This document shows positions 44,461-54,919 of a DNA stretch of 64,000 nucleotides, one piece after another. The notes beneath the pieces were generated by a model. The model worked only from the letters and a program-made list of their open reading frames with translations, did no database searches and was not told the DNA's origin. Made by a program: the position numbers and the translations under genes. The stretch's first letter is position 1; every line of letters starts with the position of its first letter. This DNA comes from Hordeum vulgare subsp. vulgare (taxonomy: Eukaryota > Streptophyta > Magnoliopsida > Poales > Poaceae), in the NCBI RefSeq assembly GCF_904849725.1, contig NC_058518.1, positions 217,384,741 to 217,448,740 of the forward strand. The letters are read 5' to 3'.

Positions 44461-44660
44461 ACCAAACCAGGAGTAGGATATTACGCTTCTAAGTGTCCCG
44501 AACCTGGGTAAACTGCCATGTTCTTTGTCTTCCTCAACATCGAGTGAGTTCTCTCACAGCCCCAGCGAGTAGCGAGCTAGGTGAGGCGAGCCTGCGAGAG
44601 ATCTTCGTACACGCCCCTAAGTTCGAATCATTAGGGTTTTGCGGAGCCCGAAATACAATA
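44461..44660 (+). repeat. LTR of Gypsy copy C, right piece
   Basis: CCAAACCAGGAGTAGG through GCGGAGCCCGAAATACAATA corresponds to 9311-9504 of the copy A LTR. Joined to 35093-35648 it rebuilds one LTR. Confidence 0.8.
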
Positions 44661-44903
44661 GATGCCACGCCTCAGGTAGCAGAGAGCACGAACTTTGCTG
44701 CCGCCATTCTCAGCGAGGACCGCTCAGTCGACCCGAGTACTCCGTCGACCCGAGTACTCCGTCGATGACCGAGCAACTTTAGGCCAAGAATGGATCCCTC
44801 TTGATGAGTAGGTACAAGCCGGACAACCTAACAACCTGACTAACCCTCCTAGATCAATGGAATTTCTCGCCGAACTTAAGACCCGAGGCACCTCTCTCCA
44901 GCC

Positions 44904-44912
44904 TCTATAAAT
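44904..44912 (+). promoter_or_regulatory. TATA box, probable LTR promoter
   Basis: CTATAAATA followed by AGAGCCCCC and a C/A-rich leader, as in other Gypsy LTRs here. Confidence 0.5.
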
Positions 44913-46609
44913 AGAGCCCCCTCTGATCTGTCGAATCCATCACTCACCCCACCACACTCCAACACCACTCTGAAACCTTGCCCAAGCCTTAGGAGGGCCT
45001 CGGAGGGGCCTTCTTCCCCAGCTCCGGCCACCCCGATCTGCTTTGGGTTCCACTTAGATTCGAGCAAGGTGAGCAGATGTAGGATACCCTAAGGCGTTCA
45101 GTAGCTTCCTGGTGACCCCCTCATCCTGAGCTCTCCTTCGATTTGATCGCGCGCGAGCCCCTCGGTGAGTTCAGGAGGTGCCCGAAGCTGCCATCTGCCG
45201 AAGCAAGGTCGTCGTCGATGTAGAGACCCCTCGACCCAATCCACATCTCACCGACGCGCGGGAACATGGTGAGTGCGTAGGTGTCCTCGGTTAGTTCTCT
45301 CCCTCCGTCAATCACCTTCGGCGATCACCGCAACGCCTCTGGCGCTGGTTGGTTTGAAGCTGACAGGGTGGGAACCCCTCGTCATGTTTCTGTTCTTTTT
45401 GAAACGTTTCCCCCGAAGGCGCCTTCGCCAGGAGCCGTCTTCGAGGTTGGTTAGCGCATTTTCCTTTCGGCCGCGAATTTCTCAAACTAGCCCCTCGACA
45501 AATTCTGTTTTATTACACAATAGTCCATAAACTTGTTTTGCTTATAACTAATAAACTATAACAACTTTTGAATTGCTTCTTTTGGTAAAATCTTGCTCTG
45601 AGGGTATAGTTTATTTTAATATTTATTTAAAAATTATTTGGAGCCAGTAGCTAGGCCTCAACTCCTACAACATTATGTGTTATATAACATAGATTCCGAG
45701 GAAGGAAACACCGATGTTGATCCCAACTACGTGGAACCAGACAAGCATGTTTGAACTTCTGATTTGTTGTTTGCTCACTAATTTTTTTTATCTTCATCCA
45801 TTGCATTATTCAAGTACATTGCATGTATTATAATAATGTTGAAAACATGACTATGGCAAATGATGGTTGTGAGAGGTCGTGGATAACCCAGTCACGCGGA
45901 ACGTGATAGGTTATGGCCTAGTCATGACAAGTGCATAATTGTGATGGGAAGAAAGTGATAACTCAAGTATCGACCTAGATCGAGTCTTGTTAGTGTCTTA
46001 CTTTTAGTATTGTGCTACCACATTTTCGTGAATGAGGATTCGGTATAGTCGGTCGTAGGCCTATTATGAGTCACACACCAAGTAGAGGGCCGGGATGAAG
46101 GTATCCATGGCCCTGCACTAAATCGAGTCATCCGGTCAGATGGCATGGGTGTTTTTGGTTTGGGACCGAGAGGGAGGGCACTCCCTGGTAGCACGTGGTA
46201 TAAATTTGATCCCATGCTAGCCGAGGTCGGAGCATCCCCGTCTTATGATTTTGCCCTGGCAGCGCTGTCCGGGTGAAGCCGGGCTTCGCGGAGGTAAAAT
46301 GGTTGTGTGCTGGTTCTTAGTGTCTTCTTCTAAAATAACGAATGCGGGCTCAGTCATATGGACTATCGGAACCCGTGAGCTATGGGTAAATAGTACACCC
46401 TCTGCAGAGTCTCAACTATTCGAGTAGTCGTGTCCACGGTTAAGGCTGGTCGTTTGACAAGTCAAGTTTTCGTCTTAGAGTCGGTCCTTGGAGTACAAGT
46501 TGGTTGAACAAAAACGGTTGTGGATATCAAACGGTATTGTGGAACAATTTATTATTAACATCTTAGTTCTAAAATAATCCCGAAGGTTGGTTGTACCACC
46601 CAGATAATT

Positions 46610-46829
46610 GTTATTTAGTTTTATGCCCTTTCTCTCGTGTCGCTAAGACACCTGACTATGGCTCGTTATTTATTTTTATGCCCTTTCGGTGGTGTCGCTA
46701 AGGCGCCCGACTCTGGGTTGTTATTTATTTTTATGCCCTTTCTGTGGTGTCGCTAAGACGCCCGGCTGTGGCTTGTTATTTACTTTATGCCCTGTATGAG
46801 GTATCTCTTAAATGCCCGATGGTGGTAAA
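46610..46829 (+). repeat. 55-bp tandem repeat, four copies
   Basis: GTTATTTA starts at 46610, 46665, 46720 and 46775, exactly 55 bp apart. Each unit contains TTTATGCCCTTTC and GGTGTCGCTAAGACGCCCG-type sequence; the last is diverged. Noncoding. Confidence 0.9.
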
Positions 46830-47468
46830 CTAACACCTAGTAACCTTTCGAGGCGTCCCTCTCGACACCTGATCGGTGCATTTTTACTTTTCTGTTGGGA
46901 TATCTTGGGAGGATTACCGCCCGATTTATCCACTAACTTCATTCAATTCTAACACATCCATTCGATAAATCATGAACTAAACCATCCACATTGATAATTA
47001 ACTCCATTCATCTCATCTTTTGTTCAAACTGTTTGTGAGTACTTTTCGAAGTACTCACTGGCTTGTTGATGTGGCCAGATATGGATGAAGGAGACCTCAT
47101 GAATGAAGAGTTCGATAGCTAGTCCCGTCTCTAGAGGAGTCCCAGTCAGTCTTGCGATCCCGGAGTCTGCCTATATATTATTTCTCCGCTTCCGCCATCG
47201 CAAATATATCATTAAGGCTCACTCTGACACTTGGCGTGTAGTAGTACTTGTCATGTCACATTACTCTGATGTGACATGCCCCCTTTGGTACGAGCAGTAG
47301 AATTATTCCATTACCATTGTAACATATCAGTCTGTGTGTGAGTTGGACATGTTGTAATAAATTGTAGATCAACTTCTACTCTACCTGTTTATTAATAAGT
47401 ACTACTGGTTTTCTGTATCAAGATAAGTCTTTCGCTGGGACATATTTTATTTGGAAACCGGTCGTGAC

Positions 47469-47900
47469 AGTAGGCTCCGAATGGGGTGATCAAGGAGCTC
47501 TTCAAATGATCCTCCGAATCCAGCTTGATTCATTGGTAGATGGAATAGGTGTCTAGGAAGGATAGCAAGTCGCACCCGGCCGTGGAGTCGATCACCTGAT
47601 CAATCTGGGGCAGGGCAAATGGATCCTTTGGACACACCTTATTCAACCTTTTGTTGTCGATACACATGCGCTAGATTTTTTTTTCTTCGCTACCAGGACT
47701 GGGTTGGTCGGCCATTCCCCATGGAAAACATCCATGATGAATCCGGCTGCGAGCAGCTGGGCAATTTCTTATCCGATGGTACCCCATTTTTCTATGGAGA
47801 AACAATGCAGGGGTTGCTTGACTAGCTTCGCATCCGGTCGCAGATGAAGCTTGTGCTCGGCAAATTTCCTCGGAACACCAAGCATGTCCTTGCAGGACCA
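47469..47900 (-). pseudogene. Gypsy reverse transcriptase, N-terminal fragment
   Basis: Reading 47690 down to 47469: RMCIDNKRLNKVCPKDPFAL, then QIDQVIDSTAGCDLLSFLDT, YSIYQ, a TGA, IKL and LITPFGAY, the hallmark start of the Gypsy RT palm. Upstream frames (about 47900-47700) hold AAGFIMDVFHGEWPTNPVLV, the segment before the RT. The YxDD box and everything later are missing because the LTR-like sequence at 47468 replaces them. Confidence 0.8.
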
Positions 47901-48187
47901 TGCGAAAATGTTACGATTCTCATGGAGGAAGTCACCGAGCTCGCCCTCCTATTTGCTGCTGAGGGTGGCGCCAATGGTGACGCACTACTTCGGGTTGGCC
48001 GGGTCGAGTGGCACCTGCTTCATGTTTCTGGACGGCTAGAAAGTCGCCACACTGGCCGGCTGGGATGGGGGAGTTGGCACTGCTAGCTACTAGTTGGCCT
48101 GGGCCATGAGCCGGTCGAGCTGATGCTTTTCCTCCGCAATCACCAGTGCCTCGGCCAGCCGACTACCATCGCGGGCGCACTGATCGA

Positions 48188-48700
48188 TTACTTGTAGTCT
48201 CTAGATATGATGATGATGCCTTTGGAACCCGCCATCTTCATCTTGAGGTAAGCATAGTGCGGGATCGCGATGAACTTGGCGAGCGCCAGGAGCGCATGAT
48301 TGGGGTTGTGGAGATCCACCACCTCGAACCACACCGGCTGACGGCGGAAGTGAGACTTGTCGCCAAAGAGGATGTCCAGTTGGATCTTCCTGATGAAGGA
48401 GGAGGATTGCCCCGACACGATGCCCTGGAACACTGTCAGGGTCCGCTCCATGTCTTTCTCCCTGAGCCCTAGCTTGAGCAACGTGTCGCGTTAGAGGATG
48501 TTGATACTGCTGCCGCCGTTGACCAACACCCGTGAGAACCGGCGGGTGAGCCTCTTGTAGGAGATGGTGGGGACAAGGACGAGGGCATAGCGGCTAGGAT
48601 TTCGCATCATAGATGGATGGTTAGTCCGGCTCCATGTAACTGGCTTTCTCCAACCAGTGCATGTACTGTGGGACCGAGGGCACAGTGGCATTCACCTCGT
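48188..48700 (-). pseudogene. Gypsy aspartic protease region, active-site Asp lost
   Basis: Frames 48691-48491 and 48481-48188 show RFSRVLVNGGSSINIL, then LDILFGDKSHFRRQPVWFEV and AKFIAIPHYAYLKMKM. In this clade the flap is usually V-L-x-D-G-G-S; here Asn stands for the catalytic Asp (a G-to-A change would do this). A frameshift or stop near 48485 splits the domain. It sits between gag and RT as expected. Confidence 0.7.
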
Positions 48701-48739
48701 GTCGGCGCTGGCACTCGCTCTTCTTGGCGTCGCCTTCTC

Positions 48740-49570
48740 TTGTAAAGACGACGTAGGCCCCATCCTGATTTGGGAACTAGTCATGGAGACGTCCATGATT
48801 GGGCGTGCCAGAGCGGGAGCCCGTGCTTGAGGAGCCGGCGCGTGGGGAGCCGGAGGCGGAGGAACCGGAAGGACCTCGCCTCGGGCCAGTCGTTGGGGGA
48901 AGCTGCACTGCTAGAGAAGATGCCTAGCCGGCTTCGTCCTGGTGTGAATCTTGTAGGGGTCGTCCAGCATCTGCTTGAAGGTGAGCTGGGGCTGCCAGGC
49001 ACCTTTGTTGCCTTGCAGGCGCTACCTGGCAGCCTGGGCAGTCGACTGCTCTTCCTCCATGGTGGCGACCTGCTTGCTCCTGTACCGGGTATCCGGTTGG
49101 TTGGGTTTCCGCTTGTTGTTCTACTTCCCCCGGCGTCGGCAGCCCGCCATAGCGTAGCCAGCGGTGATGCGGCCGTGATGGTTGTAGTGACCTTGATCCG
49201 CATCACGCAGTCTAGCTGAGCTCATGACCTTGTCTGCCTTGGCCATGACCTCGGCTATAGTGGCCAGCTCCGAGCACATGAGCTTTTTCTTGAGGAGGCT
49301 GCCATCTCAGCAGCCCTCGATGAAGTACTGGATCGCCTAAACCTGATGCACTCCTTCGCAGGAGTTACGCAGCTCGGTCCAGCGCGTGAGGTAGTAGCCG
49401 AGAGGCTCCTACTCCACCCAGACGCACATGGCCAGCTCACGGGGACGACCAGGGCGCTTGTAGGTGCGGCTGGAGTTGCGGACCAAGGCTTCTTCAAAGT
49501 CCACCCACACATTGTTCCTATTAACCGGCACGCTTTAAAGCCAAGTGCGCGACAAGCCGGTCAGCATGAG
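48740..49570 (-). pseudogene. Gypsy gag (capsid) remnant
   Basis: On the minus strand, switching frames, I read segments typical of retrotransposon gag: YLTRWTELRNSCEG, AIQYFIEGC, DGSLLKKKLM and ATIAEVMAKADKVM, then a Gln/Arg/Pro-rich tail toward the protease. Several nonsense codons lie between these blocks. The uninterrupted alternative frames here (49206-48781, 49512-49255) are out of register with them. Confidence 0.6.
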
Positions 49571-50971
49571 TGAGGCGTAGTGCACTACAACGCGCTAGTT
49601 GCCCCACGTGTTGCCAACTGCGGTGGTGTAGTGGATCAGCCAATCTTTGGGCTTGGCAGTCCCGTTCTACGTCGGGGTTTCGCGATGAAGGGTGAAGCCG
49701 GTGGGAAACGGCTCGACGTAGATCCGAGGACCGAAGAACGCCCGCAAATCGACCCTCCTTCTCGAGGAGGGCGGACTGAGTGAGCTGATCGATCCGGTTA
49801 CGAGCGTTGTTCTCTCTTCGAGGGACACACAGGCTGAGCAGCCGAATGAGTACGGACCGAATGGAAGGAGCTGGTGAGGGTGCTCGCTCCAATCATGGAG
49901 GCGGGGTGTTCGCACGATCCGACTGGTCGTCGCCCTCGTCGGTGTAGTAATGCGAGCTCGAGAATGCCGGATGCTCGCCGGTACGCCGGGTGTGTCCATT
50001 GCGGCTCCCATCAGTGCGTCAGCGGAGCCGCGGGGGCATGAAGAGTGCTGGGCCGGCTCGCGACCGAAGCCCATCCATAGGTCCTCGCCTCCTCGCGAAG
50101 GCGACTTGCGGCAGGGATAAACCGGCTCGAGGCGATCTTGCTGCGAGTTGGCAGCGACGATGAGGTCGTGGATGTGATTTTCTTGTTGCGCACTCTCCTC
50201 GCCCTCGATGTTGACTAGCTGCTCGTGGGCCACCTAGGCGGCCCTCATGTTGGCTGCAGGATTGTCGTAAATGGGAAGCTCGCCGCCGTGGATGTCGGCG
50301 ACTATGCGTCCGTGGCTACAAATCACACCCCGACGCATGGGTCATCGCCAGCCGGGGTGAGTCCCTAGACGGAGTTGTACTCGCGTTGTACAACCTCCAC
50401 CCGGAGTTTGGCAAACACCAGAGTGTTGGCCTCCGTAAGGTAGCTGCTGGCGGTCCGCCTCCAACTAGGCTGTGGCCATGGCTGGTTTAGCCGTTGCCGC
50501 GATAGGGGTTCTCATCCCCTATAGTTTTGTGCGAAAAGGATCGGAGGGGCCAGGGCGAGCCGAGGCGACAGTTGCGCGCGTATCGGCTCTGGCGTGGACA
50601 GAGTTCTTGGTGGATTCGGTGGCCATCACCTTCGCGAGGGCGTGAAAGTCACAGGCACTGCTCGAGGTGGTCGTTGCAGCGAACGACAGTGGGCCGGAGC
50701 AGTCCATCAGGTCACTAGGGTACTCATCGAGCGCAGGCGCATCGTCGAGTCGCAGCTTGCTGAAGAACTTGCAAAGAGCATCGACGTCGGACAAGGCAAG
50801 GCTAGGGCTCGTCTCGTCGAGAGGAGAGGTGGCGAAGCCGAGGCTTAGTGCCGTAGAAGCTTCCGCGAGGGAAAACTCCACGGGCGTGCTGATCAGCCCG
50901 GACGCGGTGCATCCGACAGAGTTGGTGAAGGGTCCCGCCCGAAGCATGACTCAGGCCGGCGCCGCGGACGG
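49571..50971 (-). other. Leader and gag N-terminal region of Gypsy E, decayed
   Basis: Between the gag core and the primer site. Open frames exist on both strands (50233-49667, 50947-50519), but none shows a family motif. Presumed gag N-terminus and untranslated leader. Confidence 0.4.
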
Positions 50972-50989
50972 CCCCACGGTGGGCGCCAA
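50972..50989 (-). other. Primer-site block of Gypsy E
   Basis: Inverse of TTGGCGCCCACCGTGGGG, a sequence commonly found directly after the 5' LTR in grass Gypsy elements. It marks the LTR end at 50991. Confidence 0.6.
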
Positions 50990-50990
50990 C

Positions 50991-51845
50991 TGCATCGTTT
51001 TCTCACGACAGATTCCATGGCCTTGCTAATCGTACATTGTAGGGACTGAAAGGACGCCGTAGGGCTCCGGAAACGGGATTGGGAACGAGCGGTGCGAGAC
51101 ACACTAAGTACCAATGCTTGGGGCCCTCTGTGGTAGGTAACACCCCTATTCCTACTTGAGTTGTTTGATGATCGAGGTGGAGACACCATATGCTCCTAGA
51201 GTTGTATGCTAGAGGAAGAAGGAGTTGAGAGCTCTCTTTTCCCCCTCATATGTGTGTGTGTGTGTGTGATCGGCCGATTCCTGCATGAGGATGCGAGGGG
51301 GTTCTATAGGCCAATCCCCTGGCTTACAATAGGAATAGAAGGTACCGGATGGGACCCGGCTGATAGCCTCTAGTGCTGGCCAAGGGTCCCACTGGCTAGA
51401 GAAGTCTTGTCGCAAGTGGGGGCCCGTCCGCTGCTGGGTCCCGCCTGGCACTGGGGCCTACCGATCGGAAGTCACCATTGGTGCATGCTTGGTGTGGAGT
51501 GGCGTGCGCCGCATTATGCGCGTCGCCTTGCGTAGCCGGTTTTGTTCATCGTACGACCAGTTGCACTGTTGCCCACGCCGGGGCAGGTAATGGAATGGAC
51601 GGGGGCGTGCTTGTCACTTGCCGTCTCGACTGGTCAAAGTCGGCGACGACCAGTGGCACTTCCCCTCCATTGTAGACTTCCTTGGTCTGGTCAGCGGTAC
51701 CTACAACACTGTAGTCGTACCTTTTGTGATGATGCCCCTCATGTGATTCGTCGGGTCGATGTGACTAGGCTGACCCGCCGGCTAGCGGGGTGCAGTCGAG
51801 TTGGAGGGGGGGAACCGTGCACGAGCCGCCTCGACCAAGTTATCT
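50991..51845 (-). repeat. Probable 5' LTR of Gypsy E, outer limit uncertain
   Basis: Begins TGCATCG beside the primer-site block (LTR end ...CGATGCA on the minus strand). No second copy in the window, so the right limit is a guess placed before the 70-bp array. Contains (TG)n at 51250-51268. No gene. Confidence 0.4.
51250..51268. repeat. (TG)n microsatellite
   Basis: Nine TG units within the LTR of Gypsy E. Confidence 0.95.
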
Positions 51846-51849
51846 CCCC

Positions 51850-52375
51850 ATAAATTCCTTAGCCGTGAACTAGGTTTCGCCTAAGTTAAAATTGATCCCG
51901 AGTGAGGTCAACCTTCACACTCGGGGGCCTAGTCGCGAACCATCTGTCGCCTAAGTTAAAAACAATCCTGAGTGAGGACAACCTTCACATCGGGGGCTTA
52001 CCTGGGAAGCAGCTTACACCTAAGTTAAAAATATTCTGAAGTGAGTAAAACCTTCACATTCAGGGGCTTAGCCAGGAACCAACTTTCTCCTATGATACAA
52101 ATAATCCCGAGTGAGGACAACCTTCACACGGGGGGCTCAGTCGTGCACCAGCATTTGTCTATGTTAAAAACAATCCCGAGTGAGGACAACCTTCACACTT
52201 TGGGGCTTAGCCGCTAACCAGCTTTCACCTAAGTTACAAATAATCTCGAGTGAGGACAACCTTCAGACTCGGGGGCTTAGCCACAAACTAGATATCGCCT
52301 AAGTTAAAAACAATCCCGAGTGAGGACAACCTCCACACTTGGGGACTCGAATGCGAACCTGCTTTTTCCCGAGTA
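51850..52375. repeat. 70-bp tandem array, seven copies and a partial eighth
   Basis: The core AGTGAGGACAACCTTCACAC starts at 51901, 51971, 52040, 52110, 52179, 52249 and 52319 (period 69-70). Each unit also has CCTAAGTTAAAAA and CTCGGGGGCTTAGCC. Units differ by 10-25 % by eye. It lies just downstream of a minus-strand ORF region. Confidence 0.95.
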
Positions 52376-52775
52376 AAATGAACCCCGAATAAATATAACC
52401 AATCAAATAATATCCAAATTCAAATGAAGATGAACAAAACCAAGTTCCAGCAAAAGGTGCGCAGAAGAGGGAGCACAAGGCTTGCTCAAAGTTTGGGGTT
52501 ACATAAACCACTCAGCATTCCGAGGCAAATAGAAACTTAATGGTTTTCCTTCGAGCATCACTCGGAAGCTGAAGACTCCACCGCTTCCATGAAGGTATCG
52601 ACGTCGATCCCATACACAATCCGGGTGGAAACTAGCATGAATATCTCCATGAAGTCCTCGAACATGGCACTTCTCCTGTTGACGACTAGAGATTCTTCAT
52701 TTTCTCTTCACCCAGTCCTTTACAATGGATGCGGACGAGTGAGAGGGCAATGTCGGCTTCGGCCCTCGCCGCTAA

Positions 52776-53168
52776 CTACTTCAAAGATTGGAGTTCTCTG
52801 AGTAAGGCCTTCATTCGGTTCAGGATGGCCTGAGCATCCTTTGGGTGTTCATCTTCAGGGGTGGTCTCTTGATCTATCTCCCCGACGATTGATTGAAGGC
52901 ACTTGAAGCAACCCAACAGATAGTCAACGTGAGCTTCCAACCTGAGAAGAGTTAAGGCGTCACTGTCTTTCAGGAGCCATGCCTTTGGGTCTAATTCCTT
53001 CTCTATTCGCACCGTCTCTTCCTCAATACCAATAGAGAAGGCTGGATTTTGATGAAAAACAAAGGGATGCAAAATTTCACTCAGAAAATCCAAGGCAACA
53101 ATGAGAGACCATTCGGATTCATAACATACCTTTAAGTTTATCGCAGTGTTCCTTGCCGAAGTATTCAA
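52776..53168 (-). pseudogene. Helical protein fragment of element D
   Basis: 130 codons, beginning MNTSARNTAINLKVC. Leu/Glu-rich helices with an acidic stretch (GEIDQETTPEDEHPKD) near the end. It resembles in character the tail of the opposite-strand ORFs but I cannot align it residue by residue. The upstream part (53.2-53.8 kb on the minus strand) is coiled-coil-like and frameshifted. Confidence 0.4.
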
Positions 53169-53814
53169 TAAACTGCTCTTCTTCAGCTTTCTTGGTGACG
53201 ACCTCCCCGAATTTGGTTTCCCACTAGATGTAGTGATTTTTCAGCTCTCTGAGCTGTGCAACATATTTCTCCGCGCCAGCGTACAGATGTTGGTTCTCTT
53301 CTTAAAGCGACCCGACTGTCTTGAGCTTGGTCTGTGCCACCTGGATATTTTGTTTGACCTCTCTATAGCCTAATGTGAGATCTTTGTCCCTCTTCTCGAG
53401 GGCCTCCTTCATGGTAACTAAAGAAATGGAATTCTTCAACCTCTCAGAAAGGCGATCTGACAAGAAAGCCTCAGTCGAATGGGAAGGATAATCAAATAAT
53501 TAAAGAGCCAGTCGGACAACAAAGGCTTACCTTCAACTACGTGTTTCTCCTATTCCACAAGTTTACTCTTGGCCTTTCAGCATCAAGGCCCAGTCGAAGG
53601 GCTTGCAACTCCTCCACCACATCATCACGGCCCCCGGGCCCGCACGCAGTCTTTCATCAACAAACTCAAGTTAAGAAGAATACAAAAATAATAACTCTAA
53701 GACCACCACCGAATCATCCAGTCAACAGTAGCCTCCAGGACTACATCAAGTGGGTGCACTCAGCGCGCCCCCACTAGAAAGATAACGGGAGGAACAAAGG
53801 TCCACGTACCCTAT

Positions 53815-54204
53815 CTACCTTTCACAAATCAAAACAAGAACTAAGACTACCGCCGACTGCTCCAGTCGACGGTAGCCTCGGGGACTACACCTAGTGGATT
53901 CGCCAAGCGCTCCTCCACTGAAAATTGATACCCAGTGGGTGTGCCTCAGAGCAAACCCACTCGGGATATGGTGCAAAAAATATAAGTGTGCACGAAAAGG
54001 ATTCACCCGAATCATCTTTGCCACGGCTTCACTAGCATCATACGTTTCTTTCACTCGCCCAAGTATCAGTTCCACTGGATCTAGGGATGCCTTACGTGCC
54101 CCCTCATGATCTTCTGGGATATGGTGCAGCTGGAAGAAGTTGCGGTCCATAGGAGGAAGCGACAAGGTGATAGACAAACCAGGTCCGAATGACATTCCAA
54201 CCAA
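53815..54204 (-). pseudogene. Unrecognised protein fragment of element D
   Basis: 129 codons, MVGMSFGPGLSITLSLPPMD at the start, with RKASLDPVELILGRVKETYD and SEAVAKMIRVNPF later. Further minus-strand frames to the right (54600-54370, 54798-54601; K/R-rich, AKHPKITTSKPRKA) probably belong to the same broken protein, whose upstream end was lost to the Copia-4 insertion. Function unknown. Confidence 0.35.
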
Positions 54205-54919
54205 AGCAGCTTCCCGAGCCCGAGGAACCTAAACCTTGGAAACCAAGGACTCAATCACTACGCTGGGTGTCGTAGCTTGATTGGATACTTCGCCAACGGC
54301 TACAGGACTGACGGGGTCAAGTTCGATCACATTTCTTGGCTCTGCACATGTCCACAAACATTCAAAATGTCATTTCATGGTTGGGTCCCAAATCTTGAAT
54401 GGCACATAAATAAGCCCAAGGGTTACCTTCGGAAGAGGCCACGTTGGTATCCGCCTACTCTTTGTCACAGGTCTTCGGCTCCAAAGAAGTGGTCGACGTA
54501 TCACGCCTTCAACAAATACAACAAGAAAAATAGCCATCACCCAGAATACCTTGACAAACAAAGAAAGAATCACTCGGCAAAAGCACTTAGCCAAATCCAC
54601 TCACACGTCGACCTTGATGCACGGCAAAACAGCCTTCCGGGGTTTCGATGTCGTGATCTTGGGATGTTTGGCAGCTTTCTCCGGTGGTACCTCCCGCTCA
54701 CTACGGCCTCGTTTGGAACTGCAGGTGGGCATAGCCGACACAGTCGGCTTCAACACCTTTAGATTCCTAGTTCCCCCGATACGGATCATAGGGAACAAGT
54801 GCGCTTTCGAGCAAGTCTGATGTGGGACTTAATTAGACGGAGAAGACTCTGCCTCATCTCCGTGTTTATCGCCACTCAGCTCAGTCCCCTCATCGTCATC
54901 TTCATCCTCTTCATCTTCC

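Larger units (their letters stand above)
44661..47468 (+). repeat. Probable long LTR, 5' limit uncertain
   Basis: Ends TCGTGACA at 47468, exactly where a truncated Gypsy RT begins. Like the solo LTR at 14216 it has a TATA box (CTATAAATA, 44904-44912), a leader, a consensus donor GCAAG-GTGAGC at 45067, then AT-rich sequence and a 3' portion with AATAAATT. It has no duplication I can find and no convincing TG start (TGCCACGCC at 44663 is one candidate). No gene seen; short open frames are unsupported. Confidence 0.45.
47469..50990 (-). mobile_element. Gypsy element E, gag-protease-RT fragment
   Basis: Minus-strand gag, protease and the first part of RT lie in order from right to left. The primer-site block TTGGCGCCCACCGTGGGG (inverted at 50972-50989) and an LTR follow on the right. 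The left end is cut inside RT at 47469. Many stops and frameshifts. Order protease-RT without integrase between is that of Gypsy. Confidence 0.8.
51850..54919 (-). mobile_element. Gypsy-type element D, opposite-strand ORF region
   Basis: Tandem array followed (to the right) by several minus-strand coding fragments, the layout seen downstream of the opposite-strand ORF in copy A. Cut on the right by Copia-4. Assignment to this kind of element is by layout; no LTR of its own is visible. Confidence 0.4.

Noticed and set aside
44661..47468. Independent transcribed host gene suggested by TATA box, splice donor and AATAAA-like signal
   Set aside because: No coding frame of any length and an LTR-type TGACA end at the junction with truncated RT; fits a long LTR better.
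48781..49206. 141-codon minus-strand frame in Gypsy E taken as the gag protein
   Set aside because: Recognisable gag segments lie in another frame; this frame is a Ser/Arg/Pro-rich shadow.
51850..52375. CRISPR-like array
   Set aside because: The whole 70-bp unit is repeated, with no unique spacers, in a plant genome; ordinary tandem duplication. The same holds for 46610-46829 and 32911-33071.
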